A stretch of 64,000 nt of DNA from Silene conica (taxonomy: Eukaryota; Streptophyta; Magnoliopsida; Caryophyllales; Caryophyllaceae): the NCBI GenBank assembly GCA_029255685.2, contig CM055313.2, positions 31,294,324 through 31,358,323 on the forward strand, written 5' to 3'. The notes under the pieces are model-generated. The model saw only the letters and a program-made list of their open reading frames with translations. It searched no databases and was not told the DNA's origin. Shown in pieces: positions 31,772-47,081 of this stretch. A program made the position numbers and the translations under genes. Positions within the stretch are counted from its first letter, which is position 1, and the number at the start of each line of letters is the position of its first letter.

Positions 31772-33341
31772 AAGTGGTATCAGAGCATGTTTTTGAAAAA
31801 GAAATCATTTAAAAAGTAGTTATTATTTATGCATAATTCCAACTCCATTGTTTAGAATATTCATTTAAGTTTTCAAATAATAATCCACGAAAAATCTTAA
31901 CGAGTGGTTCTTTGATAGTAATTTTGCAAGTTGCCCCAAGTTTCTGTCTAATTGCTGTAAAGATTCTGTTCAGACCAACTGAGTTGTAAAATTTGTTATA
32001 AATAATTTCCTTGTGATTTGGGTTTGATTCTTTTTCCTATAATTAGTTGATTCTTTATATTTTCTAAAAACTATAATATCTCACAATATGGCTAAGCGGT
32101 TAATTAATTATGATTTTTTTTGAAGTTGCAACGTGATGTATGAATGTTGAAATGGTAAGTTGTGAAAGTTTAAATATAAAAGTTTAACCAAATATGAATT
32201 TTATAATGTGACCAGGTAATATCCTGATATGGCATTGATAACATGAGTGGCAGACATGAGAAATGAATATAGAGTTTATTATATGATAATATAGCCTTGT
32301 TGTTACAATAATGTGAATGAATTTCATGATCTTGTATGACTGTTATTTGCAGAAGTTGAAACGAAATATATAAAGCTAAATATGACAAGGTGTTATGGTT
32401 ACAATACTTGGTATGATTATCATGTATATAAATGACTTGATACGTGCCTTTATATGCTTATAGGCGTGTTTATTTATAACTGCTAGTTGTTAACTTTGAC
32501 TAGTTCTTGTATAAAGAGATTTGCAATAGGTATATTTATGTATGTTTTATTACGTGTTACCACTGTTATTTTATCACGTGTTATGCAATATCGTAAGAAG
32601 TTCGAAATTTTATATTGGTGAAGGGATGTTGTCAAATTGTTTTGTGACCCCGTGAATATCTATATGATAATTCGAGTTGTGCTCAGATGTTCACATGTTC
32701 TATGTTTTGGTAACTTAACGCCTCAGTCAGAAGACGTATTATGTAAGTTATAATTGTTGTTAGTTGTGGTGAAATGAGAAATGGGTAGTAGGTTGTGCAC
32801 AATTATCTTCTAGCATGTCGCTTTACCTTTATATGTAGTGATGATTGGTGTTTAGTGAGACATAGATGAGATGGAGGTTACGGGGACGTAACCAGGTTTA
32901 AGGAGGATAGGATTGAAAAATCTCGAAAGTTTGGTTGTTAATTATTACCTGAGTTGATTAGTAGTTTTATACATGAAAGTATTGCTTTGTGTTATATCTT
33001 TTAAGTTGGTGCAATGATGTGAATTATGTATATATATATATTTATTGCATTTACTTGTTGGCATGTTTCTTTAAGGAGGATAGACCGTAGTAGTATGTCT
33101 TCATAGAAGATTTAGGCAGTCAGTGCAGAAGAGTGGAGGAGTGTCGTGTTTGGTTGTGTGGTTGAGTAGGTGCTTAGACAGCTGTTAAACTTCGGGACGA
33201 AGTTTGGTTTAAGGGAGGTGGAATGTAACACATGTCATTTCTGAAGGGAGTGATCTGGAATAGAGGACGTGAGTTGTTGTTGTTTTGATGATGGGTAGTG
33301 TGGTGAACTTCGGGGACGAAGTTCTTTTAAGGAGGGACGAC
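31772..33341 (+). mobile_element. Interior 3 of the tandem array
   Basis: 1570 bp. Same TTTTAAGTTGG variant and TA length as interior 2, so units 2 and 3 are recent duplicates. Confidence 0.93.
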
Positions 33342-36300
33342 TGTAATACTCCGTATGTTAGCCTCAGTCAACGGTAGACAAACCCTGTTTTATACACGTA
33401 TATCAAAAGGCATGTTTATAAAGTATTTTACGTAAACGGTTATTGTTTTATAAATCGTATATCTACGATTATTTCTTATTTCATAATTATTTTATATTCG
33501 ATGATTATTTCGTAAAATGACATTTCATTCGTATTTCTTAATTTTAATAATATATTGATAATTTATAATTAAATATATTTCCTATTTTATATTTATTTCT
33601 CGTTTATACTTAATTCCTATTTTTATTATTATTTAAGTCGAAATTGTATTTAAATCCTAATTTTTATATATTCTTATGTAAGTACTAATGATTTATACTC
33701 TTATAATTGATTCAATTAATATTTTACTAATATTAATTTACATAATTTAATTAGTATAAATAATTCATACGTACTCGTTTATTTTAAGTTACGGTTTAAG
33801 AACGTGATATAGATATATACGTGTCTCGAAATGCGTGATGGGCCGAGTAAGGAAATGTTGGACTCGGGTTTGGAGTTGAGAGAAACCGAGTGAACAACAT
33901 AACCCTAAACCCTACCTCATACACTACAACGACAAACACCTATACACGTTCAACCCTAACCCAAAAACCCTACCAACCCATCGACATCCTAAACCATACT
34001 ATACATCGACAAAAAAAAAAAGATAAACCCTAGTTCACAGTAGCCACCGTGAGATTTAGAAGAACGAGAGGGAGGCCAACACTATCATAATCGTCACCAT
34101 CATCGCAGTAAGACACCTACACCGTATACTCTGTTTCGTTTTAATTGTTTATTTTCGAATTCGTTTCTAATTGCTTATTTCGAACTGTATATTGATTTTG
34201 TTGTGGTTCAAGTGTCTGGGTAGTCGAAGTAGGATGGTCATAGGTTGTTTTGGTTGTTATCGTGGTGGTTGTGATGGTGGTTAATGGGTGTTTTTCGACA
34301 ATAAAATGGAGGCTGCGAGATCAGGAACAGAGCAGGAACGCGGGTGGAACAAGGTGTTTGTAGGCGATTTCTGTGGCAGTTAGAACGGAGACGAGAGTGT
34401 GACGTGACCAAACCTGTAACCACCGTAGGTCAGAGGTGACAACGGTGGTGGTCGTATCTGGTGTGGGCCAAGGTGGTGGTTGTGGTGAGACTGCCTTTAG
34501 GGCTGGACAGACGTAATGGTGTGGGGTGCTTGTTGGGACAGGGGGTTTCGTGGGATCTGTGCGACTGTGATAGGGAAAGCGATGCATAGGATTAACCACC
34601 CCTGGAACCACCGTGGGTCAGTGGTGACAATGGTGGTGGCCAGAGGTGGTGGTAGGCCTGGTGGAGAGAGATAATGGCGTGAGAAGAGGAGGTGTTGGGG
34701 GTGAAGGCGGAAAGTACCGTGTTGGGTCTGTGTACAGCGACTTAAGGAGTGTGTGTGGGGTTGTTTTAAGGGCCGAGAGTGGTAGACAAGCTGTGTGGGT
34801 CGTGGGCAGTAGCGTAGGCTGGAGTTTGCAACCATTGTTGGTGGTTGTTAGTGGCTAGGAAGGTGGTGGTAGTGTCGTAAAGAGGGGTGCACAACGGTGA
34901 AGGTGTTTGTGTTGTTTTCAGGGCTGGTGTCGTGGTCTGCCTGTATACGTGATGGGCTGCTGGGTATTAAGATCAATATGACGTCCTTGTCTTTGGTTGT
35001 GTATGATTATCATTATTATTATTATCATTATTATTATTGTTATGATTATTATTATTAGTAGTAGTAATGTTTTTATTATTATTGGTTTTATTATTATTAC
35101 TTATTTTTAGTCTATGTTTACATTGGTTTTAATACTATTGTTATATTTATTTAATAGTTTCGTTTAATTAGTTTGAGTAATTGAGATATTATATTTGTTT
35201 ATGTCTTTATATTAGTTAGTTATGTGTTGTATTCCATTAGTTTAACTTACTAAGTTGATTTATTTATTTGATCTAGTGACGATATTTTTATGAACGGGCT
35301 AATTAAGTTAAATAGATTAGTTGCGCATATATATAGTCTCGTTATGCGTAATACATTATTAAATAATTAATTCGAATGATTGATATATTATATTATTTGC
35401 ATAATTGTATTAGTTAGTAATTATATATATTATATTGTTAGGTGTTGAGAATGTGGTGAAGTGATCTTACTGATTGGATATTAGCTGCATAATGGGATTA
35501 TATTGCTATCCAGGTAGGATATACCTACTCAATCTCGGTTTAAAATGATTATCTTGGTTGACATTTTACATGTGATGTGATGATATTGGTTGGATTGAGT
35601 AATGATTATTGTTATTGGCATTGACATTTCATTATTTAATAGCATGATTGATTAAGAGTATTGTTGCATTCATGAGCACGGCATATGCATTGGTTACTGA
35701 GAAAGATGTGAATCAGATATTGTTCTGATATAAAGCCCAGGGTGGTTCTGCAGACCAGGCCTGGTGTCTATCAGCTGTTGAGCTGGTGTTCGGTGACGAC
35801 CGATTATAGTCTGCCGGGAGGTTCGGTATGGCTTGGTGTTTCGGGTTATGATTGGTGTTTCGGGTTTGAGATTGAGATTGTGATTGAGCTCGAGCATATC
35901 ATGGCATTTGCATATCATAATTGTTGCATTATTTATTATTGTGTTATCCTACTCAACCGCGAGGTTGACAGTGTATTCGTGTACACCTACGATGATCCGG
36001 AACGGGTAGTAGATTTTGACAGGTCTCGAGTTAGCTGTTTTGGGAGCTCATGGGGATGCATGAGGATGTTGACTTGCCTATCTACCTAGTGATTAGCCCA
36101 CTTAGTCAGACTATCACGATGTAGCTTAGTAATTTAATGTTTCCGCTGTAGTGGTTTTTGTATTTTGGTACTTCGGTTTGAGTTACGTTAGTTGTAATAA
36201 TAAAAGTTTAAATTTAACCAGTTTTTATATAAAGTGCTTTGGTTTGGTTACTTTGCTATTCACTACCTCGGACATTCCGAGATGGTAACAGCTCTATTTA

Positions 36301-36347
36301 TTTGAGAATGTCTTGCTAAAGGCTCTTAAATAAATGGGGGTGTTACA
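33342..36347 (+). repeat. LTR 4 of the tandem array
   Basis: 3006 bp. The last LTR with group A markers (GACCAAAC, GGCTGGAG); it shares GAGAGGGAGG with LTRs 2 and 3. Confidence 0.95.
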
Positions 36348-37921
36348 AAGTGGTATCAGAGCATGTTTTTGAAAAAGAAATCATTTAAAAAGTAGTTATT
36401 ATTTATGCATAATTCCAACTCCATTGTTTAGAATATTTATTTAAGTTTTCAAATAATAATCCACGAAAAATCTTAACGAGTGGTTCTTTGATAGTAATTT
36501 TGCAAGTTGCCCCAAGTTTCTGTCTAATTGCTGTAAAGATTCTGTTCAGACCAACTGAGTTGTAAAATTTGTTATAAATAATTTCCTTGTGATTTGGGTT
36601 TGATTCTTTTTCCTATAATTAGTTGATTCTTTATATTTTCTAAAAACTATAATATCTCACAATATGGCTAAGCGGTTAATTAATTATGATTTTTTTTGAA
36701 GTTGCAACGTGATGTATGAATGTTGAAATGGTAAGTTGTGAAAGTTTAAATATAAAAGTTTAACCAAATATGAATTTTATAATGTGACCAGGTAATATCC
36801 TGATATGGCATTGATAACATGAGTGGCAGACATGAGAAATGAATATAGAGTTTATTATATGATAATATAGCCTTGTTGTTACAATAATGTGAATGAATTT
36901 CATGATCTTGTATGACTGTTATTTGCAGAAGTTGAAACGAAATATATAAAGCTAAATATGACAAGGTGTTATGGTTACAATACTTGGTATGATTATCATG
37001 TATATAAATGACTTGATACGTGCCTTTATATGCTTATAGGCGTGTTTATTTATAACTGCTAGTTGTTAACTTTGACTAGTTCTTGTATAAAGAGATTTGC
37101 AATAGGTATATTTATGTATGTTTTATTACGTGTTACCACTGTTATTTTATCACGTGTTATGCAATATCGTAAGAAGTTCGAAATTTTATATTGGTGAAGG
37201 GATGTTGTCAAATTGTTTTGTGACCCCGTGAATATCTATATGATAATTCGAGTTGTGCTCAGATGTTCACATGTTCTATGTTTTGGTAACTTAACGCCTC
37301 AGTCAGAAGACGTATTATGTAAGTTATAATTGTTGTTAGTTGTGGTGAAATGAGAAATGGGTAGTAGGTTGTGCACAATTATCTTCTAGCATGTCGCTTT
37401 ACCTTTATATGTAGTGATGATTGGTGTTTAGTGAGACATAGATGAGATGGAGGTTACGGGGACGTAACCAGGTTTAAGGAGGATAGGATTGAAAAATCTC
37501 GAAAGTTTGGTTGTTAATTATTACCTGAGTTGATTAGTAGTTTTATACATGAAAGTATTGCTTTGTGTTATATCTTTTGAGTTGGTGCAATGATGTGAAT
37601 TATGTATATATATATATATATTTATTGCATTTACTTGTTGGCATGTTTCTTTAAGGAGGATAGACCGTAGTAGTATGTCTTCATAGAAGATTTAGGCAGT
37701 CAGTGCAGAAGAGTGGAGGAGTGTCGTGTTTGGTTGTGTGGTTGAGTAGGTGCTTAGACAGCTGTTAAACTTCGGGACGAAGTTTGGTTTAAGGGAGGTG
37801 GAATGTAACACATGTCATTTCTGAAGGGAGTGATCTGGAATAGAGGACGTGAGTTGTTGTTGTTTTGATGATGGGTAGTGTGGTGAACTTCGGGGACGAA
37901 GTTCTTTTAAGGAGGGACGAC
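36348..37921 (+). mobile_element. Interior 4 of the tandem array
   Basis: 1574 bp. It shares the TTTATTT variant (about 36436) with interior 1 but has the longer TA repeat of interiors 5-7, so it sits at the junction of two blocks. Confidence 0.93.
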
Positions 37922-40900
37922 TGTAATACTCCGTATGTTAGCCTCAGTCAACGGTAGACAAACCCTGTTTTATACACGTATATCAAAAGGCATGTTTATA
38001 AAGTATTTTACGTAAACGGTTATTGTTTTATAAATCGTATATCTACGATTATTTCTTATTTCATAATTATTTTATATTCGATGATTATTTCGTAAAATGA
38101 CATTTCATTCGTATTTCTTAATTTTAATAATATATTGATAATTTATAATTAAATATATTTCCTATTTTATATTTATTTCTCGTTTATACTTAATTCCTAT
38201 TTTTATTATTATTTAAGTCGAAATTGTATTTAAATCCTAATTTTTATATATTCTTATGTAAGTACTAATGATTTATACTCTTATAATTGATTCAATTAAT
38301 ATTTTACTAATATTAATTTACATAATTTAATTAGTATAAATAATTCATACGTACTCGTTTATTTTAAGTTACGGTTTAAGAACGTGATATAGATATATAC
38401 GTGTCTCGAAATGCGTGATGGGCCGAGTAAGGAAATGTTGGACTCGGGTTTGGAGTTGAGAGAAACCGAGTGAACAACATAACCCTAAACCCTACCTCAT
38501 ACACTACAACGACAAACACCTATACACGTTCAACCCTAACCCAAAAACCCTACCAACCCATCGACATCCTAAACCATACTATACATCGACAAAAAAAAAA
38601 AGATAAACCCTAGTTCACAGTAGCCACCGTGAGATTTAGAAGAACGAGAGAGAGGCCAACACTATCATAATCGTCACCATCATCGCAGTAAGACACCTAC
38701 ACCGTATACTCTGTTTCGTTTTAATTGTTTATTTTCGAATTCGTTTCTAATTGCTTATTTCGAACTGTATATTGATTTTGTTGTGGTTCAAGTGTCTGGG
38801 TAGTCGAAGTAGGATGGTCATAGGTTGTTTTGGTTGTTATCGTGGTGGTTGTGATGGTGGTTAATGGGTGTTTTTCGACAATAAAATGGAGGCTGCGAGA
38901 TCAGGAACAGAGCAGGAACGCGGGTGGGACAAGGTGTTTGTAGGCGATTTCTGTGGCAGTTAGAACGGAGACGAGAGTGTGACGTGATCAAACCTGTAAC
39001 CACCGTAGGTCAGAGGTGACAACGGTGGTGGTCGTATCTGGTGTGGGCCAAGGTGGTGGTTGTGGTGAGACTGCCTTTAGGGCTGGACAGACGTAATGGT
39101 GTGGGGTGCTTGTTGGGACAGGGGGTTTCGTGGGATCTGTGCGACTGTGATAGGGAAAGCGATGCATAGGATTAACCACCCCTGGAACCACCGTGGGTCA
39201 GTGGTGACAATGGTGGTGGCCAGAGGTGGTGGTAGGCCTGGTGGAGAGAGATAATGGCGTGAGAAGAGGAGGTGTTGGGGGTGAAGGCGGAAAGTACCGT
39301 GTTGGGTCTGTGTACAGCGACTTAAGGAGTGTGTGTGGGGTTGTTTTAAGGGCCGAGAGTGGTAGACAAGCTGTGTGGGTCGTGGGCAGTAGCGTAGGCT
39401 AGAGTTTGCAACCATTGTTGGTGGTTGTTAGTGGCTAGGAAGGTGGTGGTAGTGTCGTAAAGAGGGGTGCACAACGGTGAAGGTGTTTGTGTTGTTTTCA
39501 GGGCTGGTGTCGTGGTCTGCCTGTATACGTGATGGGCTGCTGGGTATTAAGATCAATATGACGTCCTTGTCTTTGGTTGTGTATGATTATCATTATTATT
39601 ATTATCATTATTATTATTGTTATGATTATTATTATTAGTAGTAGTAATGTTTTTATTATTATTGGTTTTATTATTATTACTTATTTTTAGTCTATGTTTA
39701 CATTGGTTTTAATACTATTGTTATATTTATTTAATAGTTTCGTTTAATTAGTTTGAGTAATTGAGATATTATATTTGTTTATGTCTTTATATTAGTTAGT
39801 TATGTGTTGTATTCCATTAGTTTAACTTACTAAGTTGATTTATTTATTTGATCTAGTGACGATATTTTTATGAACGGGCTAATTAAGTTAAATAGATTAG
39901 TTGCGCATATATATAGTCTCGTTATGCGTAATACATTATTAAATAATTAATTCGAATGATTGATATATTATATTATTTGCATAATTGTATTAGTTAGTAA
40001 TTATATATATTATATTGTTAGGTGTTGAGAATGTGGTGAAGTGATCTTACTGATTGGATATTAGCTGCATAATGGGATTATATTGCTATCCAGGTAGGAT
40101 ATACCTACTCAATCTCGGTTTAAAATGATTATCTTGGTTGACATTTTACATGTGATGTGATGATATTGGTTGGATTGAGTAATGATTATTGTTATTGGCA
40201 TTGACATTTCATTATTTAATAGCATGATTGATTAAGAGTATTGTTGCATTCATGAGCACGGCATATGCATTGGTTACTGAGAAAGATGTGAATCAGATAT
40301 TGTTCTGATATAAAGCCCAGGGTGGTTCTGCAGACCAGGCCTGGTGTCTATCAGCTGTTGAGCTGGTGTTCGGTGACGACCGATTATAGTCTGCCGGGAG
40401 GTTCGGTATGGCTTGGTGTTTCGGGTTATGATTGGTGTTTCGGGTTTGAGATTGAGATTGTGATTGAGCTCGAGCATATCATGGCATTTGCATATCATAA
40501 TTGTTGCATTATTTATTATTGTGTTATCCTACTCAACCGCGAGGTTGACAGTGTATTCGTGTACACCTACGATGATCCGGAACGGGTAGTAGATTTTGAC
40601 AGGTCTCGAGTTAGCTGTTTTGGGAGCTCATGGGGATGCATGAGGATGTTGACTTGCCTATCTACCTAGTGATTAGCCCACTTAGTCAGACTATCACGAT
40701 GTAGCTTAGTAATTTAATGTTTCCGCTGTAGTGGTTTTTGTATTTTGGTACTTCGGTTTGAGTTACGTTAGTTGTAATAATAAAAGTTTAAATTTAACCA
40801 GTTTTTATATAAAGTGCTTTGGTTTGGTTACTTTGCTATTCACTACCTCGGACATTCCGAGATGGTAACAGCTCTATTTATTTGAGAATGTCTTGCTAAA

Positions 40901-40927
40901 GGCTCTTAAATAAATGGGGGTGTTACA
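37922..40927 (+). repeat. LTR 5 of the tandem array
   Basis: 3006 bp. The first LTR with group B markers GATCAAAC (about 38986) and GGCTAGAG (about 39398); it also has GGGTGGGAC (about 38924), shared with LTRs 6 and 7. Confidence 0.95.
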
Positions 40928-42501
40928 AAGTGGTATCAGAGCATGTTTTTGAAAAAGAAATCATTTAAAAAGTAGTTATTATTTATGCATAATTCCAACT
41001 CCATTGTTTAGAATATTCATTTAAGTTTTCAAATAATAATCCACGAAAAATCTTAACGAGTGGTTCTTTGATAGTAATTTTGCAAGTTGCCCCAAGTTTC
41101 TGTCTAATTGCTGTAAAGATTCTGTTCAGACCAACTGAGTTGTAAAATTTGTTATAAATAATTTCCTTGTGATTTGGGTTTGATTCTTTTTCCTATAATT
41201 AGTTGATTCTTTATATTTTCTAAAAACTATAATATCTCACAATATGGCTAAGCGGTTAATTAATTATGATTTTTTTTGAAGTTGCAACGTGATGTATGAA
41301 TGTTGAAATGGTAAGTTGTGAAAGTTTAAATATAAAAGTTTAACCAAATATGAATTTTATAATGTGACCAGGTAATATCCTGATATGGCATTGATAACAT
41401 GAGTGGCAGACATGAGAAATGAATATAGAGTTTATTATATGATAATATAGCCTTGTTGTTACAATAATGTGAATGAATTTCATGATCTTGTATGACTGTT
41501 ATTTGCAGAAGTTGAAACGAAATATATAAAGCTAAATATGACAAGGTGTTATGGTTACAATACTTGGTATGATTATCATGTATATAAATGACTTGATACG
41601 TGCCTTTATATGCTTATAGGCGTGTTTATTTATAACTGCTAGTTGTTAACTTTGACTAGTTCTTGTATAAAGAGATTTGCAATAGGTATATTTATGTATG
41701 TTTTATTACGTGTTACCACTGTTATTTTATCACGTGTTATGCAATATCGTAAGAAGTTCGAAATTTTATATTGGTGAAGGGATGTTGTCAAATTGTTTTG
41801 TGACCCCGTGAATATCTATATGATAATTCGAGTTGTGCTCAGATGTTCACATGTTCTATGTTTTGGTAACTTAACGCCTCAGTCAGAAGACGTATTATGT
41901 AAGTTATAATTGTTGTTAGTTGTGGTGAAATGAGAAATGGGTAGTAGGTTGTGCACAATTATCTTCTAGCATGTCGCTTTACCTTTATATGTAGTGATGA
42001 TTGGTGTTTAGTGAGACATAGATGAGATGGAGGTTACGGGGACGTAACCAGGTTTAAGGAGGATAGGATTGAAAAATCTCGAAAGTTTGGTTGTTAATTA
42101 TTACCTGAGTTGATTAGTAGTTTTATACATGAAAGTATTGCTTTGTGTTATATCTTTTGAGTTGGTGCAATGATGTGAATTATGTATATATATATATATA
42201 TTTATTGCATTTACTTGTTGGCATGTTTCTTTAAGGAGGATAGACCGTAGTAGTATGTCTTCATAGAAGATTTAGGCAGTCAGTGCAGAAGAGTGGAGGA
42301 GTGTCGTGTTTGGTTGTGTGGTTGAGTAGGTGCTTAGACAGCTGTTAAACTTCGGGACGAAGTTTGGTTTAAGGGAGGTGGAATGTAACACATGTCATTT
42401 CTGAAGGGAGTGATCTGGAATAGAGGACGTGAGTTGTTGTTGTTTTGATGATGGGTAGTGTGGTGAACTTCGGGGACGAAGTTCTTTTAAGGAGGGACGA
42501 C
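40928..42501 (+). mobile_element. Interior 5 of the tandem array
   Basis: 1574 bp, TTCATTT variant, long TA repeat. Confidence 0.93.
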
Positions 42502-45500
42502 TGTAATACTCCGTATGTTAGCCTCAGTCAACGGTAGACAAACCCTGTTTTATACACGTATATCAAAAGGCATGTTTATAAAGTATTTTACGTAAACGGT
42601 TATTGTTTTATAAATCGTATATCTACGATTATTTCTTATTTCATAATTATTTTATATTCGATGATTATTTCGTAAAATGACATTTCATTCGTATTTCTTA
42701 ATTTTAATAATATATTGATAATTTATAATTAAATATATTTCCTATTTTATATTTATTTCTCGTTTATACTTAATTCCTATTTTTATTATTATTTAAGTCG
42801 AAATTGTATTTAAATCCTAATTTTTATATATTCTTATGTAAGTACTAATGATTTATACTCTTATAATTGATTCAATTAATATTTTACTAATATTAATTTA
42901 CATAATTTAATTAGTATAAATAATTCATACGTACTCGTTTATTTTAAGTTACGGTTTAAGAACGTGATATAGATATATACGTGTCTCGAAATGCGTGATG
43001 GGCCGAGTAAGGAAATGTTGGACTCGGGTTTGGAGTTGAGAGAAACCGAGTGAACAACATAACCCTAAACCCTACCTCATACACTACAACGACAAACACC
43101 TATACACGTTCAACCCTAACCCAAAAACCCTACCAACCCATCGACATCCTAAACCATACTATACATCGACAAAAAAAAAAAGATAAACCCTAGTTCACAG
43201 TAGCCACCGTGAGATTTAGAAGAACGAGAGAGAGGCCAACACTATCATAATCGTCACCATCATCGCAGTAAGACACCTACACCGTATACTCTGTTTCGTT
43301 TTAATTGTTTATTTTCGAATTCGTTTCTAATTGCTTATTTCGAACTGTATATTGATTTTGTTGTGGTTCAAGTGTCTGGGTAGTCGAAGTAGGATGGTCA
43401 TAGGTTGTTTTGGTTGTTATCGTGGTGGTTGTGATGGTGGTTAATGGGTGTTTTTCGACAATAAAATGGAGGCTGCGAGATCAGGAACAGAGCAGGAACG
43501 CGGGTGGGACAAGGTGTTTGTAGGCGATTTCTGTGGCAGTTAGAACGGAGACGAGAGTGTGACGTGATCAAACCTGTAACCACCGTAGGTCAGAGGTGAC
43601 AACGGTGGTGGTCGTATCTGGTGTGGGCCAAGGTGGTGGTTGTGGTGAGACTGCCTTTAGGGCTGGACAGACGTAATGGTGTGGGGTGCTTGTTGGGACA
43701 GGGGGTTTCGTGGGATCTGTGCGACTGTGATAGGGAAAGCGATGCATAGGATTAACCACCCCTGGAACCACCGTGGGTCAGTGGTGACAATGGTGGTGGC
43801 CAGAGGTGGTGGTAGGCCTGGTGGAGAGAGATAATGGCGTGAGAAGAGGAGGTGTTGGGGGTGAAGGCGGAAAGTACCGTGTTGGGTCTGTGTACAGCGA
43901 CTTAAGGAGTGTGTGTGGGGTTGTTTTAAGGGCCGAGAGTGGTAGACAAGCTGTGTGGGTCGTGGGCAGTAGCGTAGGCTAGAGTTTGCAACCATTGTTG
44001 GTGGTTGTTAGTGGCTAGGAAGGTGGTGGTAGTGTCGTAAAGAGGGGTGCACAACGGTGAAGGTGTTTGTGTTGTTTTCAGGGCTGGTGTCGTGGTCTGC
44101 CTGTATACGTGATGGGCTGCTGGGTATTAAGATCAATATGACGTCCTTGTCTTTGGTTGTGTATGATTATCATTATTATTATTATCATTATTATTATTGT
44201 TATGATTATTATTATTAGTAGTAGTAATGTTTTTATTATTATTGGTTTTATTATTATTACTTATTTTTAGTCTATGTTTACATTGGTTTTAATACTATTG
44301 TTATATTTATTTAATAGTTTCGTTTAATTAGTTTGAGTAATTGAGATATTATATTTGTTTATGTCTTTATATTAGTTAGTTATGTGTTGTATTCCATTAG
44401 TTTAACTTACTAAGTTGATTTATTTATTTGATCTAGTGACGATATTTTTATGAACGGGCTAATTAAGTTAAATAGATTAGTTGCGCATATATATAGTCTC
44501 GTTATGCGTAATACATTATTAAATAATTAATTCGAATGATTGATATATTATATTATTTGCATAATTGTATTAGTTAGTAATTATATATATTATATTGTTA
44601 GGTGTTGAGAATGTGGTGAAGTGATCTTACTGATTGGATATTAGCTGCATAATGGGATTATATTGCTATCCAGGTAGGATATACCTACTCAATCTCGGTT
44701 TAAAATGATTATCTTGGTTGACATTTTACATGTGATGTGATGATATTGGTTGGATTGAGTAATGATTATTGTTATTGGCATTGACATTTCATTATTTAAT
44801 AGCATGATTGATTAAGAGTATTGTTGCATTCATGAGCACGGCATATGCATTGGTTACTGAGAAAGATGTGAATCAGATATTGTTCTGATATAAAGCCCAG
44901 GGTGGTTCTGCAGACCAGGCCTGGTGTCTATCAGCTGTTGAGCTGGTGTTCGGTGACGACCGATTATAGTCTGCCGGGAGGTTCGGTATGGCTTGGTGTT
45001 TCGGGTTATGATTGGTGTTTCGGGTTTGAGATTGAGATTGTGATTGAGCTCGAGCATATCATGGCATTTGCATATCATAATTGTTGCATTATTTATTATT
45101 GTGTTATCCTACTCAACCGCGAGGTTGACAGTGTATTCGTGTACACCTACGATGATCCGGAACGGGTAGTAGATTTTGACAGGTCTCGAGTTAGCTGTTT
45201 TGGGAGCTCATGGGGATGCATGAGGATGTTGACTTGCCTATCTACCTAGTGATTAGCCCACTTAGTCAGACTATCACGATGTAGCTTAGTAATTTAATGT
45301 TTCCGCTGTAGTGGTTTTTGTATTTTGGTACTTCGGTTTGAGTTACGTTAGTTGTAATAATAAAAGTTTAAATTTAACCAGTTTTTATATAAAGTGCTTT
45401 GGTTTGGTTACTTTGCTATTCACTACCTCGGACATTCCGAGATGGTAACAGCTCTATTTATTTGAGAATGTCTTGCTAAAGGCTCTTAAATAAATGGGGG

Positions 45501-45507
45501 TGTTACA
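42502..45507 (+). repeat. LTR 6 of the tandem array
   Basis: 3006 bp. Same marker states as LTR 5. Confidence 0.95.
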
Positions 45508-47081
45508 AAGTGGTATCAGAGCATGTTTTTGAAAAAGAAATCATTTAAAAAGTAGTTATTATTTATGCATAATTCCAACTCCATTGTTTAGAATATTCAT
45601 TTAAGTTTTCAAATAATAATCCACGAAAAATCTTAACGAGTGGTTCTTTGATAGTAATTTTGCAAGTTGCCCCAAGTTTCTGTCTAATTGCTGTAAAGAT
45701 TCTGTTCAGACCAACTGAGTTGTAAAATTTGTTATAAATAATTTCCTTGTGATTTGGGTTTGATTCTTTTTCCTATAATTAGTTGATTCTTTATATTTTC
45801 TAAAAACTATAATATCTCACAATATGGCTAAGCGGTTAATTAATTATGATTTTTTTTGAAGTTGCAACGTGATGTATGAATGTTGAAATGGTAAGTTGTG
45901 AAAGTTTAAATATAAAAGTTTAACCAAATATGAATTTTATAATGTGACCAGGTAATATCCTGATATGGCATTGATAACATGAGTGGCAGACATGAGAAAT
46001 GAATATAGAGTTTATTATATGATAATATAGCCTTGTTGTTACAATAATGTGAATGAATTTCATGATCTTGTATGACTGTTATTTGCAGAAGTTGAAACGA
46101 AATATATAAAGCTAAATATGACAAGGTGTTATGGTTACAATACTTGGTATGATTATCATGTATATAAATGACTTGATACGTGCCTTTATATGCTTATAGG
46201 CGTGTTTATTTATAACTGCTAGTTGTTAACTTTGACTAGTTCTTGTATAAAGAGATTTGCAATAGGTATATTTATGTATGTTTTATTACGTGTTACCACT
46301 GTTATTTTATCACGTGTTATGCAATATCGTAAGAAGTTCGAAATTTTATATTGGTGAAGGGATGTTGTCAAATTGTTTTGTGACCCCGTGAATATCTATA
46401 TGATAATTCGAGTTGTGCTCAGATGTTCACATGTTCTATGTTTTGGTAACTTAACGCCTCAGTCAGAAGACGTATTATGTAAGTTATAATTGTTGTTAGT
46501 TGTGGTGAAATGAGAAATGGGTAGTAGGTTGTGCACAATTATCTTCTAGCATGTCGCTTTACCTTTATATGTAGTGATGATTGGTGTTTAGTGAGACATA
46601 GATGAGATGGAGGTTACGGGGACGTAACCAGGTTTAAGGAGGATAGGATTGAAAAATCTCGAAAGTTTGGTTGTTAATTATTACCTGAGTTGATTAGTAG
46701 TTTTATACATGAAAGTATTGCTTTGTGTTATATCTTTTGAGTTGGTGCAATGATGTGAATTATGTATATATATATATATATTTATTGCATTTACTTGTTG
46801 GCATGTTTCTTTAAGGAGGATAGACCGTAGTAGTATGTCTTCATAGAAGATTTAGGCAGTCAGTGCAGAAGAGTGGAGGAGTGTCGTGTTTGGTTGTGTG
46901 GTTGAGTAGGTGCTTAGACAGCTGTTAAACTTCGGGACGAAGTTTGGTTTAAGGGAGGTGGAATGTAACACATGTCATTTCTGAAGGGAGTGATCTGGAA
47001 TAGAGGACGTGAGTTGTTGTTGTTTTGATGATGGGTAGTGTGGTGAACTTCGGGGACGAAGTTCTTTTAAGGAGGGACGAC
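45508..47081 (+). mobile_element. Interior 6 of the tandem array
   Basis: 1574 bp. Same marker states as interior 5. Confidence 0.93.
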